Shown piece after piece: positions 55,028 through 62,993 of a stretch of 64,000 nt of DNA. The stretch's first letter is position 1, and each line of letters opens with the position of its first letter. The DNA comes from Gammaproteobacteria bacterium (lineage in GTDB: Bacteria > Pseudomonadota > Gammaproteobacteria > S012-40), in NCBI GenBank assembly GCA_029881255.1, contig JAOUMY010000001.1, positions 1,083,931 to 1,147,930 of the forward strand, written 5' to 3'. A model generated the notes under the pieces. It searched no databases. It had not been told where the DNA came from and saw only the letters and a list, made by a program, of their open reading frames with translations. The position numbers were made by a program, and so were the translations under genes.

Positions 55028-56377
55028 TCATAGTAGCGTTGAGTAAAGTAGCCCAAACGTCGCACACGCACCGATAACTGAAATTATTCCGATCTTATAT
55101 CTAAACAATGCAATAAATGCGGCTAGCCCTATAAACAAGGAAAACCAATCAAATACGCCGCTAAAACCCTGCGGCCAAAGCACGTGATAGGCAAAGAAGA
55201 CAGCAAGATTGAGCACAACGCCTACGACCGCCGCAGTTATACCAACTAAGGGCGCTGTAAATTTTATATCGTGTCGAGTGGCCTCGACCGATGGTCCTCC
55301 CAGCAGAATAAACAAAAAAGAGGGTAGAAAAGTGAAAAAGGTGGCGATACTCGCCCCGACAATGCCAGCCAGTGGTAACAATTCCGGCCCGAATAATTCC
55401 TTGGTCCAACCACCAACAAACCCTACAAATGCCACAACCATAATTAGCGGACCCGGTGTGGTTTCACCCAGGGCCAATCCGTCTATCATTTGCGTTGCAC
55501 TCAACCAGGCATACTGCTCGACGCCGCCTTGATAAACATAGGGCAGCACCGCATACGCACCGCCAAATGTCAGTAGCGCTGCTTTCGTAAAAAACCAGGC
55601 CATCTGTGTTTGTGTGCCTTCCCATGTATAGAAATTATTGAGTAGGAATATGGCAATAATCCAGATTGAAACGCCAATCACGCCAAAAACAATTAATCTG
55701 GACCATTTGAAGCGCGCGTGTTTTGGTAAGGGAGTGTCATCGTCAATAAGCGCCGGGCCTGAGGACTTGCCGGAGCCGGCGTGATGTCCTCCGGTACGGA
55801 ACTGATCTGGTGCGAACTTTGAACCTGCGTAACCCAAAAGTCCGGCGATCAGCACGATATAAGGGAAGGGAACCTCGAGCGCAAAGATCGCGACAAAAGC
55901 GAGTATGGCGATGACGCGAAGCGTATTGTTTCTCAGTGCTTTTGAGCCGATGCGATATGCGGCAAACACAACAATCGCTGTTACTGCCGGTTTGATTCCG
56001 TGTAAGATTCCCTCTATGGCGGGCACATTGCCATAAGCCAGATAAACCCAGGTGAGCGCGATTAGAATAAACAGTGAGGGCAAAACGAATAAAACGCCGG
56101 CCGTGATTCCGCCCCACACGCCGTGCATTAACCAGCCGATATACGTGGCAAGTTGTTGCGCCTCAGGACCGGGTAATATCATGGTGTAATTGAGTGCATG
56201 TAGAAAACGATGCTCGGATATCCAGCGACGCTTTTCCACCAACTCCTGGTGCATCATGCTGATTTGGCCAGCGGGGCCTCCAAAACTGATGAAGCCCAAT
56301 TTCAGCCAATACAAAAAGGCCTCAAAGAATCGGACTGCGGGAAATGCTTCTGTCGGTCTCTTTTGATTGTCTGACAT
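55028..56377 (-). CDS. chrA: Chromate transporter, ChrA family (fused two-domain)
   Basis: A 449-residue protein with about twelve transmembrane helices and two CHR domains (roughly 20-205 and 250-440). The first has LGFISFGGPAGQISMMH and the second AALLTFGGAYAVLPYV, followed by LALGETTPGPL, the CHR signatures. ChrA proteins export chromate. The start at 56377 is chosen, but the AAGGA upstream is only 2-4 nt away, so the GTG at 56395 cannot be excluded. Confidence 0.9.
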   Translation of the reverse strand: MSDNQKRPTEAFPAVRFFEAFLYWLKLGFISFGGPAGQISMMHQELVEKRRWISEHRFLHALNYTMILPGPEAQQLATYIGWLMHGVWGGITAGVLFVLPSLFILIALTWVYLAYGNVPAIEGILHGIKPAVTAIVVFAAYRIGSKALRNNTLRVIAILAFVAIFALEVPFPYIVLIAGLLGYAGSKFAPDQFRTGGHHAGSGKSSGPALIDDDTPLPKHARFKWSRLIVFGVIGVSIWIIAIFLLNNFYTWEGTQTQMAWFFTKAALLTFGGAYAVLPYVYQGGVEQYAWLSATQMIDGLALGETTPGPLIMVVAFVGFVGGWTKELFGPELLPLAGIVGASIATFFTFLPSFLFILLGGPSVEATRHDIKFTAPLVGITAAVVGVVLNLAVFFAYHVLWPQGFSGVFDWFSLFIGLAAFIALFRYKIGIISVIGACATFGLLYSTLL

Positions 56378-56470
56378 TGGTCCTTTTGTTAACACTCCGT
56401 AAAAGAATACTATTCGTTAATCCATGAGCGCGATCTTTTGCCACTATAGTGCGCAGCTACTTCTGGCACG

Positions 56471-56698
56471 TCACCCATTCTGCGAAAAGTCGACACCGGT
56501 AACCTCCCAGTCCCGTCCAATAAACGAGCGTGCTAAAGGAACGCCTGCGCCACATCCGAGGTCGAGTAATTTGCCAGTTTGAGAGGCAAGTTTTGAATGA
56601 AATCCATTGATGATGTGATCGATATTAAACGCATCGCGATTTTCATCATACGATGCCGCAAACTTATCATATATTTCCGAAAGGTGTTCAGTCTCCAC
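56471..56698 (-). pseudogene. Truncated SAM methyltransferase
   Basis: The 75-residue frame METEHLSEIYDKFAASYDEN...KLLDLGCGAGVPLAR...VTGVDFSQNG carries the first half of a class I methyltransferase, with the SAM motif LLDLGCGAGVP, and ends right after motif II. The remaining about 120 residues are missing. It is the debris of a gene lost by deletion or insertion. Confidence 0.75.
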
Positions 56699-56757
56699 GG
56701 GTCAGCCTCCTTGCTACAGCGAATTGCGACGAATAGAGTGAAGTGTGTATTTGCTAA

Positions 56758-57114
56758 CTATATGTAGTCTTTAGACTCGTAATAGTGGTAGCCTGCTTGG
56801 GTTAATTCTTGAATTTCACTAAGCTGCTCTGCGTCTATAGACTTAAAATTAAAACAGGATTTTCCGTGCATGTGTTTTCTCAATTCAACTGACACGCTTA
56901 CCAATAAACTCGGTTCTACATAAACTGGCATCAGATGATAACTGACGTAGTTCTTGTTGATTTGTACACTGCCAAAAAACAGTGGCTTTCCGTTCTTCAT
57001 GATATGCCGGGTGTTTAGAGAGTAGCATTCCATGTCGTCACTACTGCACACAAGTTTCTTGTCATGTTGCACTAGTATGCGTTTAAGTTCACCGAAAATC
57101 GTTCCAAAGTCCAC
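56758..57114 (-). CDS. Small hypothetical protein, DUF1801-like
   Basis: A 118-residue protein. The pattern FFGSVQINKNYVSYHLMPVY followed by KHMHGKSCFNFKSIDAEQL resembles the DUF1801/YdhG group, in which a YVSYH-like strand and KSCFNF occur. It has no signal peptide. There is a good distance to both neighbours. The assignment is tentative. Confidence 0.55.
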   Translation of the reverse strand: MDFGTIFGELKRILVQHDKKLVCSSDDMECYSLNTRHIMKNGKPLFFGSVQINKNYVSYHLMPVYVEPSLLVSVSVELRKHMHGKSCFNFKSIDAEQLSEIQELTQAGYHYYESKDYI

Positions 57115-57322
57115 CTTGTTGTCCTTCTCGCTGTCATAGAGCGTAATATAAGTGTTCGTGCTCGAGCGAATCCAATACTAGTGTAAAAAATAAATCAATC
57201 ATAGCGCCGCGAGCAAGTACATAGCCGACAGATGCGACGAAGTATAAGTCTTTCTGTCTCAACATATTCAGGTGCCTTCATTTCTCTCAAAAACTCCGCT
57301 AAAAAGTAGTGATTCTGCTGGT

Positions 57323-57850
57323 TTAAAATTGAAGCCCAATATGGATAGTTGGGAAAAATATATATTTTGGAACATTGTAAGTCTCGTTCAATACTAGCTC
57401 TACTGGGCTAATATCAGAAAGATTTCGTTTGATCGCCATCCAGGGAGTGATGTATCCATGTTTACCGACTAAATATTTGTATCCGACACGTAGTCCAACT
57501 AAATCTGCAGCACGAGCTTGATGAGCAACATTGTCGCCATATGTGTATTCTATAATTGTCGCTTCGTATTCAATGCCACCAAATAGTCCCCTGTTACTCT
57601 CTCGTGAATAGTCAAATTTAAAACCGACGCCGTTTTGCTTGACGGCGTAATTGCTATTGTCACGCATGAAATCCGGAAACTGAGCGCCAAATACGCCAAT
57701 TTGAAATCGCAATCTATCCTGTTCGATACCAGCGTGCGCCGAATAGCCGCTAAAAAGAAAAGCAAGCGGGTCCGTCTCGACAAAGTACTTAGTCTCCGCG
57801 GGTAAATGCAAAGGTAAGGCAAACAAAAAAATAAAAAAAACGTTTCTCAT
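57323..57850 (-). CDS. Small outer-membrane barrel protein
   Basis: A 175-residue protein with a signal peptide (MRNVFFIFLFALPLHLPAET) and a beta-rich remainder (VGLRVGYKYLVG, RLRFQIGVFGAQF) that ends in IHIGLQF, a C-terminal barrel signature. It may be a homologue of small eight-stranded barrels. Function unknown. Confidence 0.6.
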   Translation of the reverse strand: MRNVFFIFLFALPLHLPAETKYFVETDPLAFLFSGYSAHAGIEQDRLRFQIGVFGAQFPDFMRDNSNYAVKQNGVGFKFDYSRESNRGLFGGIEYEATIIEYTYGDNVAHQARAADLVGLRVGYKYLVGKHGYITPWMAIKRNLSDISPVELVLNETYNVPKYIFFPTIHIGLQF

Positions 57851-58456
57851 AAAACGTAACGTTTCCCTTTTAAGAGTTTAATATGCCGCTTGTGTACATT
57901 CACAAGACCTGTCTGGCACAAATCGGTGCTTCTGACGTGAACGCCATATCGCGGTCACGAACCATTTGGAACGTCAAACGTAAGAATGCCAATACCGATT
58001 ATGGTCAAAGGCAATATTACGAAATATGCCAGAGCCATCGTTCGCCCGCTATAAAAATGTCGTGTTATGCCCTGAGGGGTAACCCTTGTGCCCAGCCACG
58101 TGACATGGCATTGGCTATGTTGGAAAAATCCGTTCTCTTGCTGTTTTCATTTCGAGACGGGCAGAAATTCCTGATTTGTTTGAAATACATACCCATGATT
58201 GGCTTGCATAAATGTTGAAGCTGCTGATGCGCAGCGTTGGCTATCCCAGCCGTAACGCGGCGAAGCGTTCGAAGGAGCGCTTTGTGTATGTCCGGCATAG
58301 GCATGAATTAATGAGGAAAAAGTCGAACAATTCTGTTCATCAAAGGACGCTACGTAGGCATGATAATCCCTGTTATCGAAAGTATGTCTAAAGCCCCGGT
58401 AGATATTGCTAACAGGAGACTGCTTGAATTCGCCTACCCAACAACTTTTAACTACT
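57851..58456. other. Region without a supported gene, left border of the cassette array
   Basis: About 600 bp. Open frames here (for example 57883-58218 plus) have no coding character. Repetitive GC-rich segments near 58220-58290 (CGAACGCTTCGCC) resemble the inner arms of the attC sites but lack clear core sites. It may hold decayed cassettes. Confidence 0.35.
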
Positions 58457-58568
58457 ACACAACGTCGCCATCAGCGGACCACCAAAGTGGAGGACTAAAT
58501 GTGGCATAAGCGAAGTGACCACATTTTGGCCGGAACAGAGGTGGGTCCGCTACATGGCTTAGTTATGT
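58457..58568 (-). repeat. attC site after the csp cassette
   Basis: On the minus strand: ATAACTAAGCCAT then GTAGCGGACC, a loop with further pairing, then GGTCCGCTGATGGC and the core GACGTTGTG. The arms AGCGGACC/GGTCCGCT and GCCAT/ATGGC pair, and the site lies directly after the csp terminator. Confidence 0.75.
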
Positions 58569-58579
58569 GTGCAGTCTCA

Positions 58580-58605
58580 GAAAAAACCACTTAAAGTGGT
58601 TTGAC
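58580..58605 (-). terminator. Terminator including the csp stop codon
   Basis: A palindrome AAACCACTTTAAGTGGTTT followed by T's. The csp stop codon lies inside the stem. Confidence 0.75.
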
Positions 58606-58794
58606 GTTAGTCGCACAAGGTCCTTTTTGACCTTGCCCCACTACATATTCAACTTTCTGACCGTCTTTAAGCGATTTACGACCGCTAGCCTGTATTTCGG
58701 AGTGATGAACGAACAAATCCTTGCTGCCATCATCTGGTGTAATAAATCCAAATCCTTTGTCATCATTGAACCACTTAACTGTACCTTTACTCAT
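58591..58794 (-). CDS. Cold-shock protein, integron cassette
   Basis: A 67-residue CspA-type protein with KGFGFITP and LFVHHSEI (RNP1/RNP2). It differs from the 3.4-kb copy in about half its residues. A long AT-rich region (58795-58990) precedes it and may hold a promoter and leader. The attC at 58457-58568 follows, so it is a mobile cassette gene. Cassettes with their own promoter are known. Confidence 0.92.
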   Translation of the reverse strand: MSKGTVKWFNDDKGFGFITPDDGSKDLFVHHSEIQASGRKSLKDGQKVEYVVGQGQKGPCATNVKPL

Positions 58795-58996
58795 GCTTTC
58801 TATCTTCTCTATTTCGGTGAGTTGTAAGTTACTAATATCGCTATCACCATTACGAAACTAGTCTTTTGTGTCGATTCCAATTTATCTCTGGCACATAATA
58901 GTTTGATTGTGTGTGATATGTCTAGATCTCACAAATTATCTAATTCACCTGCCGCAGCTGGCGACATTTTGGCGAACTATCCGGCGTCTACGGACC
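58795..58996 (-). promoter_or_regulatory. Upstream region of the cassette-borne csp
   Basis: About 200 bp, AT-rich, without a supported gene. It is the likely site of promoter and 5' leader for csp, because cassette genes usually begin within about 50 bp of their border. Confidence 0.4.
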
Positions 58997-59203
58997 TTAG
59001 CTCGACAGAGGCGCCAAATTTTTATCAGTAGCCTTAACCATCATAGAAGACTCCGGTTCTATCCACAAATAGACATTACCCTTCCAATCGTCGAGCTGAC
59101 TCATACTTTTTGGCTTTTGCTTATCCATAATAGCTTTTACACATAAAACTGCCAAAAACGGTGCGATGTCAGGAGCAAAATGAATGTCCCTCTTATAACT
59201 CAT
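58997..59203 (-). CDS. Small hypothetical protein overlapping paiB end
   Basis: A 68-residue frame whose ATG overlaps the last codons of the PaiB-type gene. It shows a short hydrophobic stretch (FLAVLCVKAIM) and no known domain. It could be a second gene of the same cassette, but coding character is weak. Confidence 0.35.
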   Translation of the reverse strand: MSYKRDIHFAPDIAPFLAVLCVKAIMDKQKPKSMSQLDDWKGNVYLWIEPESSMMVKATDKNLAPLSS

Positions 59204-59777
59204 TGCGTTCCATAGCCTCAGCCAGCCTATTTGACCCTCGTGCCTTTAACTGCCTAATTACCTGCGCCCTATCTTGTAACGAACGATTTTGACTGAGTTT
59301 ATATTTGCACTGAATATTTGTGATCGTGACCTCGAAGCCAAGAATAGCACCTAGCATGGATGATTTATATTGTGGTAGCCACGGGATTTCAAAGGTGGAT
59401 TCATATTTTGAAGTCAGATCGTTGACTATTTCTTCAAAGTCTTCGGGATTTCGGAGTACCTTGCACTGCCCATAAATATGAACTGCCTGATAATTCCAGG
59501 TGGGCACGCCTGGGGAATTATACCAGGAAGGCGAAATGTAATCGTGAGCACCCACGATGGTAATCAGGACTTCCTGTCCATCGACTTCAGTGTGTTGCGG
59601 GTTTTCTCGAGCAAAATGACCGAGCACTTTAGATTTGTCTTTAGAAAGTAAAAATGGCAGATGCGTAGAGAAGAGTTTGCCACCAACACTTGAGATAAGC
59701 TGGCCGAAGGAATTTGCTTCGACAAAAGCATATATTTCATTTTCGTCGGTGAATTCAAAATGTTTGGGGATATACAT
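59193..59777 (-). CDS. PaiB-family FMN-binding protein
   Basis: A 194-residue protein matching the PaiB / FMN-binding negative regulator family: MYIPKHFEFTDENEIYAFVE, LGHFARENPQ, VLITIVGAHDYISPSWY and VPTWNYQAVHIYG. The fold is a split beta-barrel flavin-binding domain. The attC at 59792-59872 lies upstream, so this is a cassette gene. The real role (flavin-dependent enzyme or regulator) is unknown. Confidence 0.9.
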   Translation of the reverse strand: MYIPKHFEFTDENEIYAFVEANSFGQLISSVGGKLFSTHLPFLLSKDKSKVLGHFARENPQHTEVDGQEVLITIVGAHDYISPSWYNSPGVPTWNYQAVHIYGQCKVLRNPEDFEEIVNDLTSKYESTFEIPWLPQYKSSMLGAILGFEVTITNIQCKYKLSQNRSLQDRAQVIRQLKARGSNRLAEAMERNEL

Positions 59778-59791
59778 AATCTTTCCTTGAA

Positions 59792-59872
59792 TTACAACGC
59801 CCAGCCGAGGCGCGAAGAGCGCAGCGACGTGTCACGTGAGCAAAGCAAACAAACTCGGGCTTATGGTTAGGC
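59792..59872 (-). repeat. attC site
   Basis: Minus strand: GCCTAACC (RYYYAAC core) ... AGCCCGAG ... CTCGGCT ... GGGCGTTG. The arms AGCC-C-GAG/CTCGGCT pair with one extra C on one side, the extrahelical base expected of attC. Confidence 0.85.
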
Positions 59873-59893
59873 GCCTAAATGAAATATGGCACA

Positions 59894-60232
59894 TTAGTCA
59901 AAAAGATCCATATTGGCATTCACGTACTCCATAACTTCATCATATTTGAATTCGTCAATCTTCTCATGTACTACATAGCAATATAGGAACGAAGAAACCA
60001 GATGAAACTTATAATAACCCCTGGACTCTTCATCTAGGGAAACATCTGTTTCATATTGTTCTTGGTTTAATTCCCCCATTTTCTGAAGAAGCGAAACATC
60101 ATTTAGATCATACCTCTCTGCGTATAAAAGTGGTGCCAATAGGTAAATATCCTCTAATGAGAACGATTTTTCTCTTGCAATTTCTAACGCTCTTTTTAAA
60201 GCTTCTTCTGATGCTTCAAGCCAGTGTTTCAT
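59894..60232 (-). CDS. Hypothetical cassette protein
   Basis: A 112-residue acidic helical protein: MKHWLEASEEALKRALEIAR, then DIYLLAPLLYAERYDL and VSSFLYCYVVHEKIDEF. No signal peptide or known domain is seen. The attC at 59792-59872 follows its stop. Small acidic cassette proteins of this kind are often of unknown role, including antitoxin/immunity-type. Confidence 0.65.
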   Translation of the reverse strand: MKHWLEASEEALKRALEIAREKSFSLEDIYLLAPLLYAERYDLNDVSLLQKMGELNQEQYETDVSLDEESRGYYKFHLVSSFLYCYVVHEKIDEFKYDEVMEYVNANMDLFD

Positions 60233-60248
60233 AGTAGACTCTCATTTT

Positions 60249-60317
60249 TGTGCGCATAAGGTTGAAAATAGCCGGTGCGCAGCGGAAAACCTGTCCGCCA
60301 AAATGCGCTTGTTATAA
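60249..60317 (-). repeat. attC-like site (degenerate)
   Basis: Minus strand: TATAACAAGCGCATTTTGG ... CCTTATGCGCAC. The outer arms GCGCAT/ATGCGC pair and the AAC core is present on one side; the GTT core on the other side is not. Confidence 0.5.
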
Positions 60318-61037
60318 CTCATTTTCCTTTTTGAATTTTCCGTTTTTCAGAAAATACACTGTCTGCTCAATTACCGCCTCATTATTCATGAGAAATGGGT
60401 GTGTCGCCGGAAGGACAATGAAATCCTCCATCCCTTCGACTTTCGTTGCTTCGACCGAAACCTTTCCGTCATCCGGGTTCGGCAGAAACGCAGACAGAAT
60501 GAGATTAATGCTTTGCGTGCCAGCAATCACCCCCAGTTCAAAGTTTACCGGACCAAGCGATTTGGGAACGTCATTCTCGCCTGTTCCGAGTTGCATACCG
60601 GCCGGGCCGTTGAGGAGCTCAAAGCCAGGTGCATTCTTCAAATTGTCGACAACTTCGCTGCCCTTGTTGGGAGGTCCAAGCATGACCACCCGACCAATAT
60701 CTTCTCTTTCGTGCTTTTTGAGATAGACTCGGACGAGAATTCCTCCCAGTGAGTGGGTTACAAAGTTAATCTTTGTCGTTGCGTTCGACTCACATTTGTT
60801 GATTCCTTCCCCAACCGCAATTTCTGCGAGTTCGTCAACCGTATGTTTGCGCGACGGGTAGTCGATGTTTTGGACAATAAAGGCTTCCGCGGATAGCCGC
60901 GCTTCCATCGTTTTCATCGAATCGGCCGTACGGGCCAGTCCGTGCAAAAGTACGACACATTCACTCGCAAAAGATGGGATGCAAATCAGCAGCAGTGCGA
61001 ATGCTGCGACACAATGTCGCACTAGTAATGAGCGCAT
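60312..61037 (-). CDS. Secreted alpha/beta-hydrolase (lipase/esterase-like), cassette
   Basis: A 241-residue protein with a signal peptide (MRSLLVRHCVAAFALLLICI...SFASE). The alpha/beta-hydrolase pattern is visible: VVLLHGLARTADSM (oxyanion), VTHSLGG (nucleophile elbow, GHSxG variant; Ser about residue 96), DDGKVSVEATKVEGM (Asp near 195) and ATHPFLM (His near 217). It is likely a periplasmic lipase or acylhydrolase. The attC at 61041-61143 is upstream and a degenerate site is downstream. Confidence 0.85.
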   Translation of the reverse strand: MRSLLVRHCVAAFALLLICIPSFASECVVLLHGLARTADSMKTMEARLSAEAFIVQNIDYPSRKHTVDELAEIAVGEGINKCESNATTKINFVTHSLGGILVRVYLKKHEREDIGRVVMLGPPNKGSEVVDNLKNAPGFELLNGPAGMQLGTGENDVPKSLGPVNFELGVIAGTQSINLILSAFLPNPDDGKVSVEATKVEGMEDFIVLPATHPFLMNNEAVIEQTVYFLKNGKFKKENEL

Positions 61038-61040
61038 GAG

Positions 61041-61143
61041 TTATAACGCGGCAATAGCCCGCAAAAGTATGGTGCCGTAAAATGGCGCAGAACGTTGGTC
61101 GGCGCGAGCGAAGCGAGTGGTTCTCTAGTTGCCATGTTAGCCG
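61041..61143 (-). repeat. attC site
   Basis: Minus strand: GGCTAACATGGCAACTAG ... CTCGCTTCGCTCG ... GCTATTGCCGCGTTATAAC. The GGCAA/TTGCC arms pair and both AAC and GTT core sites are present. Confidence 0.75.
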
Positions 61144-61652
61144 CCGTTTTTAGAGCTAGAAACAAATTCAATTTGGAACTCGCTCTGTTCGCAGTCATCG
61201 GGCGGCTCCCAAAGTTTACTCGCAATTTCGAATATGTGATCAGGAACCACCATTGAGAACGTGGCACCTCTTTCAAGATTGCGACGTCGAACACGCTCCC
61301 GGCGCTCGCTGTGAGGAGCATCGAGAATGTAAACAATGAGAGGTAGTCCGTCGTTTTGCACTTGGTGGCAGAAATCAATGCGACCTTGACGTTGAATAAG
61401 CCCGAGCTCGAGAATCACGTCTTTACCTGACACAAGAAGGCGAAGACTATGAGTCCATATAAGATTAAGAAGCCTTTCCTTTCTTTCTAGGTACCAAGAA
61501 GCAAAGTCACCCGCAGGGCGATCGGGGCTAAATAAATTCGCAAACCATTCGTCTAGGGCAATGTGAACACCGCCATTACTCGCCGCTAGTTGAACAGCGA
61601 AAGTAGACTTACCCGCACCAACTGGACCTTCAATCAAATGAACAATGGGCAT
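61137..61652 (-). CDS. P-loop kinase/ATPase, zeta-toxin-like, cassette
   Basis: A 171-residue P-loop protein: Walker A EGPVGAGKSTFA at residues 8-19, a likely nucleotide-base or substrate Asp in HIALDEW, and RRERVRRRNLERG, a lid Arg cluster. It resembles the AAA_33/zeta-type small-molecule kinases. The attC at 61041-61143 overlaps its last codons. Some cassette-borne relatives phosphorylate antibiotics, but this one has no such evidence. Confidence 0.75.
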   Translation of the reverse strand: MPIVHLIEGPVGAGKSTFAVQLAASNGGVHIALDEWFANLFSPDRPAGDFASWYLERKERLLNLIWTHSLRLLVSGKDVILELGLIQRQGRIDFCHQVQNDGLPLIVYILDAPHSERRERVRRRNLERGATFSMVVPDHIFEIASKLWEPPDDCEQSEFQIEFVSSSKNGG

Positions 61653-61684
61653 AATTAACTCGCTACGTATACGATTACTAGAGG

Positions 61685-61813
61685 CTAACGAGGCCGTAGA
61701 TATACCCTGGCACGATTTAAAGAAAAACCGACCTCCTGAGAAGCCATGTGTTCGACGATCGCAACCTCAGGAATGGTTTTGCTACCCCATAATTCTAAAA
61801 TATTATTATACAT
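61685..61813 (-). CDS. 42-codon cassette ORF ending in a core site (doubtful)
   Basis: The frame MYNNILELWG...NRARVYLRPR ends with a TAG that lies inside a cassette core (CGTTAGCC) at 61683-61690. It starts about 20 nt after the attC-like site at 61832-61909. The amino-acid composition is plausible for a protein, but no family is recognised. It may be the truncated start of a cassette gene. Confidence 0.35.
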   Translation of the reverse strand: MYNNILELWGSKTIPEVAIVEHMASQEVGFSLNRARVYLRPR

Positions 61814-61831
61814 TCGAGTTTTCCTACAGCC

Positions 61832-61909
61832 TCAATATTCTGACCAGGGACGCTGAGCTTGCGAAGCGTCCCAGTGAGCGCAGCGAACAATCTGGGTCTT
61901 ATTGTTAGT
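61832..61909 (-). repeat. attC-like site
   Basis: Minus strand: CTAACAATAAGACCCAG ... GGGACGCTTCGC AAGC ... GCGTCCC TGGTCAGAATATT. The inner arms GGGACGCT/AGCGTCCC pair; one core is CTAAC, the other side is degenerate. Confidence 0.6.
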
Positions 61910-62465
61910 TTTCTTGCTTAATAAATACAGAATCATCTATTCCATCCGCAATTTCTATTGGTCTAGCCTCTGGTGTTGAGGCATCGTATAGATCTGTAGT
62001 TTTACCAAAAAATAAGTTTCCATCGACGATCTTGTATATATCATATCTCATACGAAATTCTCGTAGACCTGAATATTTTTCAGTTACATCCACTTCCTCG
62101 CCAAGGGTGATACTAATTTCAAGGTAGGTCTCTAGCTGTTCTTTCTCTTCGACGCTGTATGGAGTAATAGTTGCGGACACAGCTTGAAAGTCTATATTTC
62201 CTTCGCCGTTACTGCCATCTACCTTTAAATCAAATTTTGCTGTTCGCGTATAACTGGGATCAGAACATTCTGAGTCCAAGAAATATCTATCGGAGTAATA
62301 CATAGCATCACTGGTGAATTCAATAACATCTTGCGCAGAACCTCCTGAATTGCTCGTATCACACTCTGTAGCCCAAATACCTAATAGTTCCGAATCAATA
62401 TTTGACTCAGAATTGGCGCAACTGAAAAGCGCCAAACAACTTAATACTGTAAATATTTTTCTCAT
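61905..62465 (-). CDS. Small lipoprotein, cassette
   Basis: A 186-residue lipoprotein. The start at 62465 gives MRKIFTVLSCLALFSCAN (lipid Cys about residue 16); the frame's upstream extension runs into the attC at 62482-62568 and is not used. The mature part is acidic and beta-rich (LLGIWATECDTSNSGGSAQD, DIYKIVDGNLFFGK). Function unknown. Confidence 0.72.
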   Translation of the reverse strand: MRKIFTVLSCLALFSCANSESNIDSELLGIWATECDTSNSGGSAQDVIEFTSDAMYYSDRYFLDSECSDPSYTRTAKFDLKVDGSNGEGNIDFQAVSATITPYSVEEKEQLETYLEISITLGEEVDVTEKYSGLREFRMRYDIYKIVDGNLFFGKTTDLYDASTPEARPIEIADGIDDSVFIKQEN

Positions 62466-62481
62466 TCTATTCCTCGTAAAA

Positions 62482-62568
62482 CTAACGTTTGAGTTAAAGG
62501 GCCGCGCGCTGTTTGCGCGGTCCAAGCAGGGCTGCTTTTTACCCTGCGGTTTTAAACGATTTGTTATG
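62482..62568 (-). repeat. attC site
   Basis: Minus strand: CATAACAAATCGTTTAAAACC ... GCGCGGCCCTTTAACTCAAACGTTAG, split as ATAACAAATCGTTTAAA and TTTAACTCAAACGTTAG. The outer arms pair and core sites AAC and CGTTAG are intact. It is the most typical attC in the array. Confidence 0.88.
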
Positions 62569-62569
62569 T

Positions 62570-62911
62570 TTAACCATGACTTAAATAGTACCCTAAGGAA
62601 AATGACGCATTATTCAGACAACTAAGGATATTTTGATTAGAGTCTGGGTCTAACGCCTGATCAAGAAATTTAGATGCTTCTTGAAGCGCAGGAAGATAGC
62701 TAGTTGTTTCTATATCGATATCCGTACCATCATTTTTATGTGCTCTATCTTTTTCTGATTCTATTTCTTTGTAGACTTTTTCAATAGACAACATTAATTC
62801 TTCTTTTCTATCGTAGGTGGCCGATTCAAAATTCTCCGATATTGCTTCAATACTGTCACGGTAACTAGACAGTCTCTTTTTTACTCGTGTAATTGTGAAT
62901 TCATTTTCCAT
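62570..62911 (-). CDS. Hypothetical cassette protein
   Basis: A 113-residue acidic helical protein (RVKKRLSSYRDSIEAISENF, KEELMLSIEKVYKEIESE). No signal peptide or known domain is seen. It is flanked by the attC sites at 62482-62568 and 62924-62993, a clean single-gene cassette. Confidence 0.7.
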   Translation of the reverse strand: MENEFTITRVKKRLSSYRDSIEAISENFESATYDRKEELMLSIEKVYKEIESEKDRAHKNDGTDIDIETTSYLPALQEASKFLDQALDPDSNQNILSCLNNASFSLGYYLSHG

Positions 62912-62923
62912 TTATTTTTTAAA

Positions 62924-62993
62924 CATAACGACCAAGCTGTGCGTTGCAAACGAAGCGCAGCGCAGTTTGCATCCGAACGAGCGCCTTGTTATC
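62924..62993 (-). repeat. attC site
   Basis: Minus strand: GGATAACAAGGCGCTCG ... GGATGCAAAC ... GTTTGCAACGC ... GGTCGTTATG. The arms GATGCAAAC/GTTTGCAAC and ATAAC/GTTAT pair. Confidence 0.85.

Noticed and set aside
57883..58218. 111-codon plus frame at the array border
   Set aside because: Opposite to all neighbours and without coding character.
61645..61908. 87-codon plus frame inside the cassette array
   Set aside because: It runs antisense to the cassettes and covers an attC-like site.
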